The notes under the pieces: generated by a model
The model's input: the letters and a program-made list of their open reading frames with translations, nothing else
Told to the model about the DNA's origin: nothing
The model's database searches: none
Position numbers and translations under genes: made by a program
Assembly: GCF_017589465.1 (NCBI RefSeq)
Contig: NZ_JAELYA010000001.1
Span: 124,001 to 188,000 of the forward strand
From: Pseudomonas schmalbachii
GTDB taxonomy: Bacteria > Pseudomonadota > Gammaproteobacteria > Pseudomonadales > Pseudomonadaceae
DNA: 64,000 nt
Direction: 5' to 3'
Shown: in pieces, positions 54,158-63,037 of the stretch
How positions within the stretch are numbered: the first letter of the stretch is position 1
Layout: each line of letters opens with the position of its first letter

Positions 54158-55243
54158 TTACTGATCGAAAACGATGACCGAACGCGCCAACTCGCCACGG
54201 CGCAGTTCGTCGAAGCCCTCGTTGATCTGCTCCAGCCTGATGCGCTGGGAAATCATCTCGTCGAGCTTCAGGCGGCCCTGCATGTAGAAGTCCACCAGGT
54301 TCGGCAGATCCACCGGGAAGCGGTTGGAGCCCATGAATGAACCCTGGATCTTCCGCTCCTGCAGCAGCGCATAAGGGTCGAGCTCCAGCCTGGTGCCCGG
54401 TTTGATCATGCCGATCACGGTGGCGCATCCGCCGCGACGCAGCATGGCGAAGGCCTGCTCGGCGGTCTGCTTGAGGCCGATGCATTCGAAGGAGTGATGC
54501 ACGCCGCCGCGAGTCAGCTCGATGACCTGCTGGACCGCATCGCCGTTCTTCGGATTGACCACATCGGTGGCGCCGAACTGCTTCGCCAGTTCCAGCTTGG
54601 AATCCAGCATGTCGATGGCGATGATGCGGCTGGCACCGGCCAGCGCCGCGCCGTTGATGGCCGACAGGCCGATGCCGCCGCAGCCGATCACGGCCACGGT
54701 CTCGCCCGGACGCACCTTGGCGGTATTGAATACCGCGCCGGTGCCGGTGGTCACCGCGCAGCCCAGCAGCGCCGCGCGATCCAGCGGCATGTCCTTGCGA
54801 ATGGCGACCAGCGCGTTCTCGTGCACCAGCATCTGCTCGGCATAGGCCGAAAGATTGATGAACTGCACCATCGGCTTCTGCACGTAGGTCAGGCGCGGCT
54901 CATCCTCTGGGCCGCGCTTGGTCTCCGGGGAAACACACAGCGACAGGTGGCCGGTGACGCAATGCTCGCAGTGGCCGCAGAAGGCCGACAGGCAGGTCAC
55001 CACATGGTCGCCCGGCTTCACCGTGCGCACGTCGGAACCGACCGCCTCGACGATGCCGGCGGCTTCGTGACCGAGCACCACCGGCGCCGGATGGGGATAG
55101 GCGCCATCGACGAAGTGCAGGTCGGAGTGGCACATGCCGACCGCGACGGTACGAACCAGCACCTCACGCGGGCCGGGCTTGCTGATGCCAACGTCTTCGA
55201 TGGTCAGCGGGGAGCCTGGCTGGTGGAATACGGCTGCTTTCAT
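54158..55243 (-). CDS. zinc-dependent alcohol dehydrogenase (MDR class III-like)
   Basis: A 361-residue NAD(P)-dependent alcohol dehydrogenase. Catalytic-zinc residues are Cys in VGMCHSDLHF, GHEAAGIVE and Cys in LLGCAVTTGTGAVFN. The structural zinc loop is CGHCEHCVTGHLSLC. The dinucleotide loop is VIGCGGIGLSAINGA. It resembles broad-range alcohol dehydrogenases of actinobacterial AdhD and geraniol-dehydrogenase type. It follows the aldehyde dehydrogenase gene by 39 bp, so alcohol and aldehyde oxidation are coupled. Confidence 0.92.
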   Translation of the reverse strand: MKAAVFHQPGSPLTIEDVGISKPGPREVLVRTVAVGMCHSDLHFVDGAYPHPAPVVLGHEAAGIVEAVGSDVRTVKPGDHVVTCLSAFCGHCEHCVTGHLSLCVSPETKRGPEDEPRLTYVQKPMVQFINLSAYAEQMLVHENALVAIRKDMPLDRAALLGCAVTTGTGAVFNTAKVRPGETVAVIGCGGIGLSAINGAALAGASRIIAIDMLDSKLELAKQFGATDVVNPKNGDAVQQVIELTRGGVHHSFECIGLKQTAEQAFAMLRRGGCATVIGMIKPGTRLELDPYALLQERKIQGSFMGSNRFPVDLPNLVDFYMQGRLKLDEMISQRIRLEQINEGFDELRRGELARSVIVFDQ

Positions 55244-55282
55244 GGAATCACCTTTGAACGAAATGAATTTGGAGCGGATCGC

Positions 55283-56695
55283 TCAACGCTTGATCAGCGA
55301 ACCAACGATCTGCCGAACCTGCTCGACATAGGGCGGGCGCATCAGGTCCGGACCGTCGCCGGCACGCAGGACCGACCTGGCGTGACTGAAAGTCCTGAAG
55401 CCGTCGAAGCCGTGGTAGGCGCCCATGCCGCTGGGGCCGACGCCGCCGAACGGCAGGCTCTCGACTCCGACGTGCCTGATCACGTCGTTGAGGCAGACGC
55501 CGCCGGAGGTGGTGCGTTCGAGGACGAAGGACTCTTCCGCCGCGTCGTCGCCGAACCAGTACAGGGCCAGCGGGCGCGGATGGGCGTTGATGTACGCGAC
55601 CACCTCGGCGATGTCCTTGTAGGGCTTGATCGGCAGCAGCGGGCCGAAGATCTCGTCCTGCATCACCTTCAGCTCGTCGCCGGGGTTGCGCAGCAGGGTC
55701 GGGGCGATCTTGTGGTGTGGCTGGTCGGCGAAGTCCTCGCCGGCCGGGTTCAGTTCGATCAGCTCGACGCCGGCCTCGCGGGCCTCGTTCAGGTAGCCCT
55801 GCAGACGCTCGAAGTGGCGGGCGTTGATCACCGATGTGAAGTCCGGGTTGTCCTTCAGGCTCGGGAAGTAGCCGGCCAGCGCCGCGCGGGTGACGACGAT
55901 GAAGTCCTCCACCGACTCTTCGGGCACGAACACGTAGTCCGGCGCGATGCAGATCTGCCCGGCGTTGTGCATCTTGCCGGTGATGATCTTCGTCACGGCG
56001 CTCTTCAGGTCGGCCGAACGGGAAACGATGGTCGGCGACTTGCCGCCCAGTTCCAGGGTCACCGGCACCAGGTTCTCGGCGGCTGCGCGCATCACGTGCC
56101 TGCCGACGCTGGTGGCGCCGGTGAACAACAGGTGGTCGAACGGTTGCGAGCAGAACGCCTGGCCGACGTCCGGGCCGCCGGTGATCACGGCGACTTCGTC
56201 CTCGGCGTACACCGAGCGAATCATCCTGGCCATCAGCTCGGAGGTTTTCGGGGTGAACTCGGAAGGCTTGAGCATCACCCGGTTGCCGGCGGACAGGGCG
56301 CCGGCCAGGCCACCGAAGGCCAGGTTCACCGGGAAGTTCCACGGGCTGACGATGCCCACCACGCCCAGCGGCTGGTATTGCACCCAGGCTTCGCCGCGGT
56401 CGGTATACCGCGGTTCGGGCTTCATCCACCCGGCCAGTTGCGCCTTGGTCTGCTTCAGCGCGGCAATCGGCGAAAGCACCTCGGTGACGCGGGAAAAATC
56501 CTTGCTGCGGTGGCCGAAGTCGGCGCACACCGCATCGATGATTTCCTGCTCGTGGTCGACCAGCAGGCCGATGGCGCGGTCGATCAGTTCGATACGCTGT
56601 TCAGCGCTCAACGGGCCCGTGGCCAGGCTGGCGGCGCGCTGTTTGTCGAGAATGGCACGGATGTCGGCCACACCCGGGTTGTCACTGGCGCTCAT
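55283..56695 (-). CDS. coniferyl-aldehyde-dehydrogenase-type ALDH
   Basis: A 470-residue class 3-like aldehyde dehydrogenase: VGIVSPWNFPVNLAFGGLAG, VTLELGGKSPTIV with the catalytic Glu, the catalytic Cys in NAGQICIAPDYVFVP, and a C-terminal PFGGVGPSGMGAYHGFDGFRTFSH. It is nearest to CalB-type enzymes acting on aromatic or long-chain aldehydes. It lies 140 bp downstream of the LuxR regulator on the same strand. Confidence 0.9.
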   Translation of the reverse strand: MSASDNPGVADIRAILDKQRAASLATGPLSAEQRIELIDRAIGLLVDHEQEIIDAVCADFGHRSKDFSRVTEVLSPIAALKQTKAQLAGWMKPEPRYTDRGEAWVQYQPLGVVGIVSPWNFPVNLAFGGLAGALSAGNRVMLKPSEFTPKTSELMARMIRSVYAEDEVAVITGGPDVGQAFCSQPFDHLLFTGATSVGRHVMRAAAENLVPVTLELGGKSPTIVSRSADLKSAVTKIITGKMHNAGQICIAPDYVFVPEESVEDFIVVTRAALAGYFPSLKDNPDFTSVINARHFERLQGYLNEAREAGVELIELNPAGEDFADQPHHKIAPTLLRNPGDELKVMQDEIFGPLLPIKPYKDIAEVVAYINAHPRPLALYWFGDDAAEESFVLERTTSGGVCLNDVIRHVGVESLPFGGVGPSGMGAYHGFDGFRTFSHARSVLRAGDGPDLMRPPYVEQVRQIVGSLIKR

Positions 56696-56835
56696 TGCGA
56701 TGTCCCCTTTCTTGTTGGTAGGCGCTGGCGATTTACGGCCCCCGGATCGGGCGCCGCGCCGCGCTCACTGAAGCGGCCCCCATGGTTGAGCAACGCCCAC
56801 CACCCTTCGCCACCCGAATCAGGTGGCCGGGCGAG

Positions 56836-59325
56836 CTAGCCGAGAATGCCCTTGGCCTTGGCCCAGTGGATGGCCTGGGTGCGCCGGCTGGCGCCGAGCT
56901 TCGCGTTGATGTTCTTGGCGTGGTACTTCACCGTGTTCACCGAGATGAACAGGGTGTTGCCGATTTCCTGGTTGGACAGGCCCTCGGCCAGCAGCTTGAG
57001 CACGGAAACCTCGCGCGGGGTCAGCTCATCCAGGTAGTAGCCGCGACGCAGGGCTCGGGCGGAGAGCGGCGATGCTTCCGCGGCAACCTCTCCGCCGCGC
57101 TCTTCGCCCGCCGCCGCGCCGTCCTGTGCGTCCTCGAGAACGACGCCCATGTCGGCCAGCGCCCGCTGCACGTCCCCGGTCAGCATGCCGAGGCCGCTGT
57201 GCCTGCACTGCTCGTACAGCGCGACGAGCCGCAGCCGGGCATGTTCGGGGTGGCCGGTTTCGCATTCCGCCAGGGCCAGCATCAGCTGGTTGCGCTGCGG
57301 CAGGGACGGCATGCCCAGCGGCGCCAGGCGTGGCGTCGCGCCAAGCAGTTGCTCCGCCAGGGCGCGGGCCATCGGCAGAACCTGCTCCCAGCGGCCCTGG
57401 CGCGCGAGGATGCGCATGGTCTGGTGGGCCAGCGCACCCTTGTAGCAGGACTCGTGGATATTCCCGCAATGCATGCGCCGCTCGCCCTCATGCAGGTACA
57501 TGTGCGCCCGGTCGAAGGCGCCATGGCAGGCGGCGGTCTCGGCGAGCGCCAGATAGGCTGGCAGCAGGTGCGCGCCCGAGCAGGTGCGCATCTGCCGTAG
57601 CGCGGCCTGCAGGGCGCTTTCGCCTTCGCCGAGGCGTCCCTGCAGCAGGTGCAGCTCGCCCTGCACCAGCAGCAGGCGACCGAGTACCGGGCTGGGGCCG
57701 TCGTCGGGCGGCAGCCGCGCCAGGTCTTCCTGCAGCAGCGCTTCGGCGAGACCGAACTGCCCCTGCAGGGTCAGCAGCCGGATACGTTCGACGTCGACCA
57801 GCAGTTCGCCATCCAGATAACCCTGGCGGCGCGCCAGTTCGATGGCTGCCTGCAGGTTCCGCCCGGCCTCCTCCAGTTCGCCACTGGCCATGGCGACGCG
57901 GCCCAGGGTCACGTGACAAAGCACTATCGCCAGCCAGTCGCGCGCGGGCAGCCGGGCCAGCGCATCCCGGCTGTGCAGCCGGGCGAGCCGGGCATCGCCG
58001 CGATGACTCTGCAGGCTGCCATGCAGCGCCTGCCAGTTGGCCAGCAGACGGGTGTTGCGCGCCGATTGCGCCAGCGGCAGGAAATTCCCCAGATGCGCCA
58101 GGTAATCCTCCGCCTCGTCGAGACGGCCGCTGAACAGCAGCGCCCGCGTGCAAAGGCAGAGCAGCCGGGGCGTGCTGTGCAGCAGATTGACGGGGATGCG
58201 GTCCTGCCAGCCGATGAACAGGCTCAGGTGGCGCTTGCTGAGCAGCCAGTCCAGCTTCAGTCGTTCCATGTAGCTGGCGGCGACCTCCGGCTGCCCGGCC
58301 GCCAGCGCCAGCTCGATGGCCTCGTTCAGGTGGCCGGCCATGCTCAGCAGACGGCAGGCGCGCAGACGCAGGCGCTTCATTTCCGCGGGAGCCTGCATGC
58401 CCTGCAGTGCCAGGGCCACCGCCGGCAGCAGGCGATACCAGCCGTCCTGCCGTTCGAGCGGGATGAAGAAGGCCTGGGATTGCAGCAGTCGCCGGAAGAT
58501 CGGGCCACCGCCCTGCTCTTCCCAGAGTTCGGCGCAGAGCTCGGCGGACATCTTCGGCAGATGCGCCAGGCCAATCAGCACTTCGCGCTCCACCTCGTCC
58601 AGGCGAGCCAGCAGCTCATGCTGCAGGTATTCGCGCAGCAGCGACACGCTGGCTGCGCCGCCCCGCGCCAGCAGGATGCGGACACCCGTACACCAGCCCT
58701 CGGTCCGCTGCCAGAGTTCCGCGCGGGATGCGTCGTCCAGGCGCGGCAAAAGCCGGTCGACCAGGGAATCGAATTCGTCGCGGGATAGCGCCAGTTGCCG
58801 GGCATCCAGCTCCAGCAGCTCGTTGCGCAGCCGCAGGCGTGGCAGATTCCAGTCGGGACGCTGGCGGCAGGTGACCAGCAGCTGCACAGCGCACGCCGGC
58901 AGCGCCAGCAGGCGTTCGATCCAGTCGTCGAGATCGGCGGGCAGCTCGCCCGGCAGGTCGTCGAGAACCAGGTAGACCGGATCGTTGCCGGCGGCCAGGC
59001 GATCCAGCAAGGCGTCCGCATCGGCGGTCTTCGCCTGCGCCGAATCGAGCTGCGCGGCGATCCTGGCGCAGAGCTTCTCCAGCGACAGGGCTTTCCCCGC
59101 CAGATCCAGCCAGAGGACTCTTTTCGGGCCGGGCTTGCGCGACAGCCACTCGCTCAGCAGGACGCTCTTGCCGAACCCCGCCGGCGCACAGAGCAAGCGC
59201 AGGCGGCGGTCTTCGCCCAGCAGCGCATCCAGCAGGCGCGGACGCAGCAGATGCCCATCGGGCAATTGCGGAATATGTGCGGCGTTGCCTCGTACCACGA
59301 AAAGCCTGACACCAACACCCTGCAT
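56836..59325 (-). CDS. MalT-like large LuxR-family regulator (LAL)
   Basis: An 829-residue ATP-dependent activator. Walker A is LLCAPAGFGKSVLLSEWL near residue 45. Walker B-like YLVLDDLPGELPADL follows, then a helical repeat (TPR-like) middle of about 450 residues. A C-terminal LuxR helix-turn-helix completes it (LTPREVSVLKLLAEGLSNQE, VNTVKYHAKNINAKLGA). The ATG has GAGG upstream. It lies between the DUF1329/DUF1302 and dehydrogenase genes, all on the same strand, and presumably activates them in response to an alcohol or lipid substrate (inference). Confidence 0.9.
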   Translation of the reverse strand: MQGVGVRLFVVRGNAAHIPQLPDGHLLRPRLLDALLGEDRRLRLLCAPAGFGKSVLLSEWLSRKPGPKRVLWLDLAGKALSLEKLCARIAAQLDSAQAKTADADALLDRLAAGNDPVYLVLDDLPGELPADLDDWIERLLALPACAVQLLVTCRQRPDWNLPRLRLRNELLELDARQLALSRDEFDSLVDRLLPRLDDASRAELWQRTEGWCTGVRILLARGGAASVSLLREYLQHELLARLDEVEREVLIGLAHLPKMSAELCAELWEEQGGGPIFRRLLQSQAFFIPLERQDGWYRLLPAVALALQGMQAPAEMKRLRLRACRLLSMAGHLNEAIELALAAGQPEVAASYMERLKLDWLLSKRHLSLFIGWQDRIPVNLLHSTPRLLCLCTRALLFSGRLDEAEDYLAHLGNFLPLAQSARNTRLLANWQALHGSLQSHRGDARLARLHSRDALARLPARDWLAIVLCHVTLGRVAMASGELEEAGRNLQAAIELARRQGYLDGELLVDVERIRLLTLQGQFGLAEALLQEDLARLPPDDGPSPVLGRLLLVQGELHLLQGRLGEGESALQAALRQMRTCSGAHLLPAYLALAETAACHGAFDRAHMYLHEGERRMHCGNIHESCYKGALAHQTMRILARQGRWEQVLPMARALAEQLLGATPRLAPLGMPSLPQRNQLMLALAECETGHPEHARLRLVALYEQCRHSGLGMLTGDVQRALADMGVVLEDAQDGAAAGEERGGEVAAEASPLSARALRRGYYLDELTPREVSVLKLLAEGLSNQEIGNTLFISVNTVKYHAKNINAKLGASRRTQAIHWAKAKGILG

Positions 59326-59478
59326 GGCGGACCTCGATCAGTCTGGTTTGACGAAACCATCGATCCAGCCGGGAGAGCGTGCGGGGGATCGCCCCGAACT
59401 CGCCACATCCCTGCTGGAGGCCGGGACATGTTCGAACGGGACCACCCACCATGCGCCACCCATGTCAGGTGGCAGGGG

Positions 59479-59517
59479 AAAAACGACATGGCGCCCCTGC
59501 GACGGGGCGCCGTGTCG
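59479..59517 (-). terminator. intrinsic terminator after the DUF1329 gene
   Basis: On the minus strand a 14-bp stem (core GGCGCCCC / GGGGCGCC with CGACAC/ATGTCG extension) is followed by TTTTT (A-run 59479-59483). It starts 20 bp past the DUF1329 stop and separates that operon from the LuxR gene. Confidence 0.85.
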
Positions 59518-59536
59518 TGTACCGCACTTGCGGGGC

Positions 59537-60904
59537 TCAGCGGATGCCGGCGTTGCGCAGGGCGGCCGGGGTGAAGTCGTTCATGCTGAACTTCTGGCCG
59601 TACTGGGTGGAGCGCTTGGCCTCGTTGGTCATGCCGGTCACCGCGTAGCGTCCGGCGATCAGGTCATACAGCGCCTGGGCCGCATAGGTGCTGGCGCCCT
59701 GCTGGTAGTCCAGCACCTGGTGGCCCTCGCCGACGCGCCACAACTGGCCGCGGCCGTCGTAGTGATCGGCCTCGACGATGGCCCAGGTGTCCTCGTCCAC
59801 GAAGAACCGGCGCTTGGCATAGATATGCCGCTCGTCCGGCTTCACCGTGCCTTCGACGACCCATACGCGGTGCAGCTCGTAGCGGGCCAGGTCCTGGTCG
59901 ATATGGCCGGGCTTGAGGATGTCGGCGTACTTCACCTTCGGCGACCACAGCTTGTAGCTGTTGTACGGCACGTACATTTCCTGCTTGCCGATCAGCTTCC
60001 AGTCGTAGCGGTCCGGCGCGCCGTTGTACATGTCGGCGTTGTCGGCGGTACGCATGCCGTCGGCGGCAGTGCCCGGACCGTCGTAGGCCACCTGCGGGGC
60101 GCGGCGCACGCGGCGCTGGCCGGCGTTGTAGGCCCAGGCCAGGCGCGGCTCCTTGATCTGGTCGAGGGTTTCGTGGACCAGGGTGACGTTACCCGCCAGG
60201 CGCGCCGGAGCGACGATTTCCTGCTTGACGTACATGAGGAAGTTGGCGCCCTTCTCCAGCGAAACGTCGGGCATCGCCTGGGGGAACCCCAGGTCCTGCC
60301 TGAACTCGACGATGGTGTAGGAGCCATTGGCCTGCGGGGTGGCCTGGGCGACCACCTGGGTGTAGTTGCTGCCGCGATAGCGGGCCTCGTGGTTCCACAC
60401 CACTTCCACGCCGTTCTTCGGGATCGGGAATGGATAGTAGTGCGACTGCTCGAAGTTCTTCAGGCCGTTGCCGTCGTTGATCGACTCGGTGGTCACCGCG
60501 CTCTTCTTCGCCGCGTCATAGATCGCCTGCGGAGCGGCGGCGCTACGGCGGGTCGGATACACCGGGATTTTGTAGGTTTGCGGGTAGCGCTGGAACATCG
60601 CCAGTTGGCCGGGGGTCAGCTTGTCCTTGTACTGGTCGACGTTGGCCTTGGTGATGGTGAACAGCGGCTTGTCGCTCTCGTACGGGTTGCCGAGGAAGCC
60701 GTTGGCATCCACCGGCGCGGCGCCCGGCTGGAGGCCGCCGGTCCACTCCGGAATGCTGCCGTCGGCATTGCCGGCTTTCTCGCCGCCCAGCGGAGTCAGG
60801 CTGGTGCCGAGCTTGGCGGCTTCTTCCGGGGAAACCGCGGCCATCACGCTGGAAGCCAGCAGCGACAGCGCCAGGGCACCCACATGCATGATTGTTGTTT
60901 TCAT
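59537..60904 (-). CDS. DUF1329 outer-membrane-associated protein
   Basis: A 455-residue secreted protein (signal MHVGALALSLLASSVMAA) with the DUF1329 start AKLGTSLTPLGGEKAGNADGS and later AFYDAAKK-type and RFFVDEDTWAIVEADHYD motifs. The family has a LolB/LppX-like fold and is usually paired with DUF1302. Both often accompany genes for lipid, steroid or terpenoid oxidation. The start ATG 60904 is preferred (GAGAGG 8 nt upstream) over ATG 60910. It lies 20 bp after the DUF1302 gene. Confidence 0.88.
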   Translation of the reverse strand: MKTTIMHVGALALSLLASSVMAAVSPEEAAKLGTSLTPLGGEKAGNADGSIPEWTGGLQPGAAPVDANGFLGNPYESDKPLFTITKANVDQYKDKLTPGQLAMFQRYPQTYKIPVYPTRRSAAAPQAIYDAAKKSAVTTESINDGNGLKNFEQSHYYPFPIPKNGVEVVWNHEARYRGSNYTQVVAQATPQANGSYTIVEFRQDLGFPQAMPDVSLEKGANFLMYVKQEIVAPARLAGNVTLVHETLDQIKEPRLAWAYNAGQRRVRRAPQVAYDGPGTAADGMRTADNADMYNGAPDRYDWKLIGKQEMYVPYNSYKLWSPKVKYADILKPGHIDQDLARYELHRVWVVEGTVKPDERHIYAKRRFFVDEDTWAIVEADHYDGRGQLWRVGEGHQVLDYQQGASTYAAQALYDLIAGRYAVTGMTNEAKRSTQYGQKFSMNDFTPAALRNAGIR

Positions 60905-60924
60905 GTGCATTACCTCTCGGTGGA

Positions 60925-62754
60925 TCAGAAGTTCACGCCGACGCTGAGTGCGACGAAATCGCGGTCGACGTTGGTGTTGAAGTCACCACCGAAGAAATCG
61001 GTGTAACTCAGGCTCGCGGTGTAGGTGTTCAGGTAGTCCGCATCGAGACCGATGCTGATCGCCTTGCTGCCTTCCTCGAAGTTCGGTCCCCAGCCATCCA
61101 CGTCATGCGACCAGGCCAGGCTCGGCGCCAGGTTGATGCCGGCGAACACGTTGGAGTAGTCCAGACGGGCGCGGGCGCGGTAGCCCCAGGAGTCGGTGGT
61201 ATAGAAGCCGTGGTTGCTGCACTCGCGCTGTGCGGCATCGGTGGGCAGCGGGCAGGCAGCCCCCGTAAGCGGGCCGGAGCCATACACCGGGCTGCGGCCA
61301 AAGCGCAGTTCCGTGCTGGAGGCGTCGGCCAGGCCATTGATGCGGTTGTAGCCGACCTCGCCGACCAGGGTCAGGCGGCTGGCGCCCCAGACCTGATCGA
61401 TGAACTGGGTGGCGGTCATCTGCGCCTGCAGCACCGGCATGCGCTTGTAGCCGTTGATGCTCGCACCGAGTCCCTGGGCGCTGTTGTTCACCGTGCCGGT
61501 GGTGATCAGCGGCGAGGTCGGCACGCCCAGCGTGGCGTTCAGCAGGTCCGCGGTATTCAGCTGCAGCGGCATGTTCGGCCGGTAGCTCACCTCACCGCCC
61601 AGCGAGGTGCCGCCGACGTTGGTCTGGAAGCTCAGGCCGTAGAGACGGATGTCTTCCGGGAAGTCCATGAAGTAGTGGGAGTTGCGGATCGCGTTGATCT
61701 GCGCCACCTGCTGCGCCTGCGGTGTGGCGCCGCCCAGCCGGCTGGTGGAGTGCACCGTGCTCAGGTACGGATTGCGGCTGTGATAGTTCATGTAGTAGGC
61801 GCCGAACTCGGTGTCGTTCAGTTCGGGCACGAACCAGCGCAGCGCCACGCCGTACTGTCCGCCGTCGCTTGCCTCGTTGTCTTCCAGGCGCGGGATGAAG
61901 GCATCGTCGGTGCCTGCGGAGATGCCGGCGATGCTGGTGTTCTGCGCCACGCCCGGCGCCAGGTCCGGCCCGGCGGCGACCAGGCGGTCGTTGCAACCCT
62001 GCGGCACGGCATCGTTGCCGAAGAAGGTCCCGCAGTTGTCGACGATGGTCTTCTCCCACTGCAGCTGGTAGAAGCCCTCGGCGGTGACGTTCTCGGACAG
62101 GCCCTGGGACAGGTAGAACATGTTCACCGGGATCAGGCCTTCCTTGATCTCGGCCCCCGGGCGACGCACGGCAGCCACGTCGATCGGGTTGATCACGTTG
62201 ATGCTGTTCTGGATGAAGGTGCTCTCGCCCCAGCTCACCACCTGCTTGCCGAAGCGCACGTTGCCGGGCAGCTCGCCGAGGTTGTAGTTGTAGTAGACGA
62301 AGGCATCGAGGAACTCCGCACCGGACGACTTGGCCAGGTCTTCGCGGCCGCTGTCGTCGATGTCGTAGAACAGCCGGTGCTCGTCCTTCAGCTCGAAGTC
62401 GTACCAGTACTTGCCACGGATGAGCGCGCCGCCGTCGCCGTATTTCAGCTCCAGGTCGTGCAGGCCCTTGAAGATCTTCGAGAAGGTCTCGCCCTTCTTG
62501 AAGTTCAGGCGGTTGTCGTCGGCGGTACGGCTGGCCGCCTCGCCACGCTTGCCCATCACGTTGTTCGGCGAAATGAAGGATGGATCGCCCCCTCGCAACG
62601 CCCAGCTGGCACCCATCGACAGCGATGAATCGAACCGTCCCTCTATCTCCCCGATATTGAATTCAACGGCGTTGGCCTGCGCGCTCACGCCCAAGGCTAC
62701 GGCGGCAGCCAGCAATTGCGGCTTGAACACACCGCGCTTTGTTGTTGTTCTCAT
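60925..62754 (-). CDS. DUF1302 outer-membrane protein
   Basis: A 609-residue beta-barrel protein with a signal peptide (QLLAAAVALGVSAQANAVEF), the family start IGEIEGRFDSSLSMGASWALRG and a C-terminal aromatic (VGVNF). DUF1302 proteins are probably substrate channels for hydrophobic compounds. It is first in an operon with DUF1329. A 12-bp palindrome lies 70 bp upstream. Confidence 0.88.
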   Translation of the reverse strand: MRTTTKRGVFKPQLLAAAVALGVSAQANAVEFNIGEIEGRFDSSLSMGASWALRGGDPSFISPNNVMGKRGEAASRTADDNRLNFKKGETFSKIFKGLHDLELKYGDGGALIRGKYWYDFELKDEHRLFYDIDDSGREDLAKSSGAEFLDAFVYYNYNLGELPGNVRFGKQVVSWGESTFIQNSINVINPIDVAAVRRPGAEIKEGLIPVNMFYLSQGLSENVTAEGFYQLQWEKTIVDNCGTFFGNDAVPQGCNDRLVAAGPDLAPGVAQNTSIAGISAGTDDAFIPRLEDNEASDGGQYGVALRWFVPELNDTEFGAYYMNYHSRNPYLSTVHSTSRLGGATPQAQQVAQINAIRNSHYFMDFPEDIRLYGLSFQTNVGGTSLGGEVSYRPNMPLQLNTADLLNATLGVPTSPLITTGTVNNSAQGLGASINGYKRMPVLQAQMTATQFIDQVWGASRLTLVGEVGYNRINGLADASSTELRFGRSPVYGSGPLTGAACPLPTDAAQRECSNHGFYTTDSWGYRARARLDYSNVFAGINLAPSLAWSHDVDGWGPNFEEGSKAISIGLDADYLNTYTASLSYTDFFGGDFNTNVDRDFVALSVGVNF

Positions 62755-62823
62755 GCAGCGCTCCGAATAGCTACTACGGTCATTGGAGGCCTCATGCTAT
62801 TGAGCCGGCCGGACGTTCTTGAC

Positions 62824-62835
62824 ACCCGATCGGGT
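62824..62835. promoter_or_regulatory. perfect palindrome upstream of the DUF1302 operon
   Basis: ACCCGATCGGGT, 70 bp before the DUF1302 ATG. It could be bound by the LuxR-type regulator encoded downstream or by another factor. A related but imperfect stretch (CCCGGATCGGG) occurs at about 56740, upstream of the aldehyde dehydrogenase gene. Confidence 0.35.
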
Positions 62836-62934
62836 AAGTTTTCATTGCCTCCAGCCGCTTCTTGCGAGGGGATGATCGGGCGCCCTGTTACCCAGGGTTA
62901 CATTCACCCGCGCAGCGCTACGCGGACCGACTCC

Positions 62935-62991
62935 GTAGGGCGGGTGCAACCCGCCATGCTGTCGTGGACTGGCGGGTTGCACCCGCCCTAC
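62935..62991. repeat. inverted repeat pair, GTAGGGCGGGTGCAACCCGCC family
   Basis: Two 22-bp copies in opposite orientation separated by 13 bp; a single copy is at 54031. It lies between the DUF1302 and DUF1704 genes. Confidence 0.75.
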
Positions 62992-63037
62992 CGCTGCTAG
63001 GCTTTCAGGCACTCAATCGATGTCCGGAGGTGCCGTG

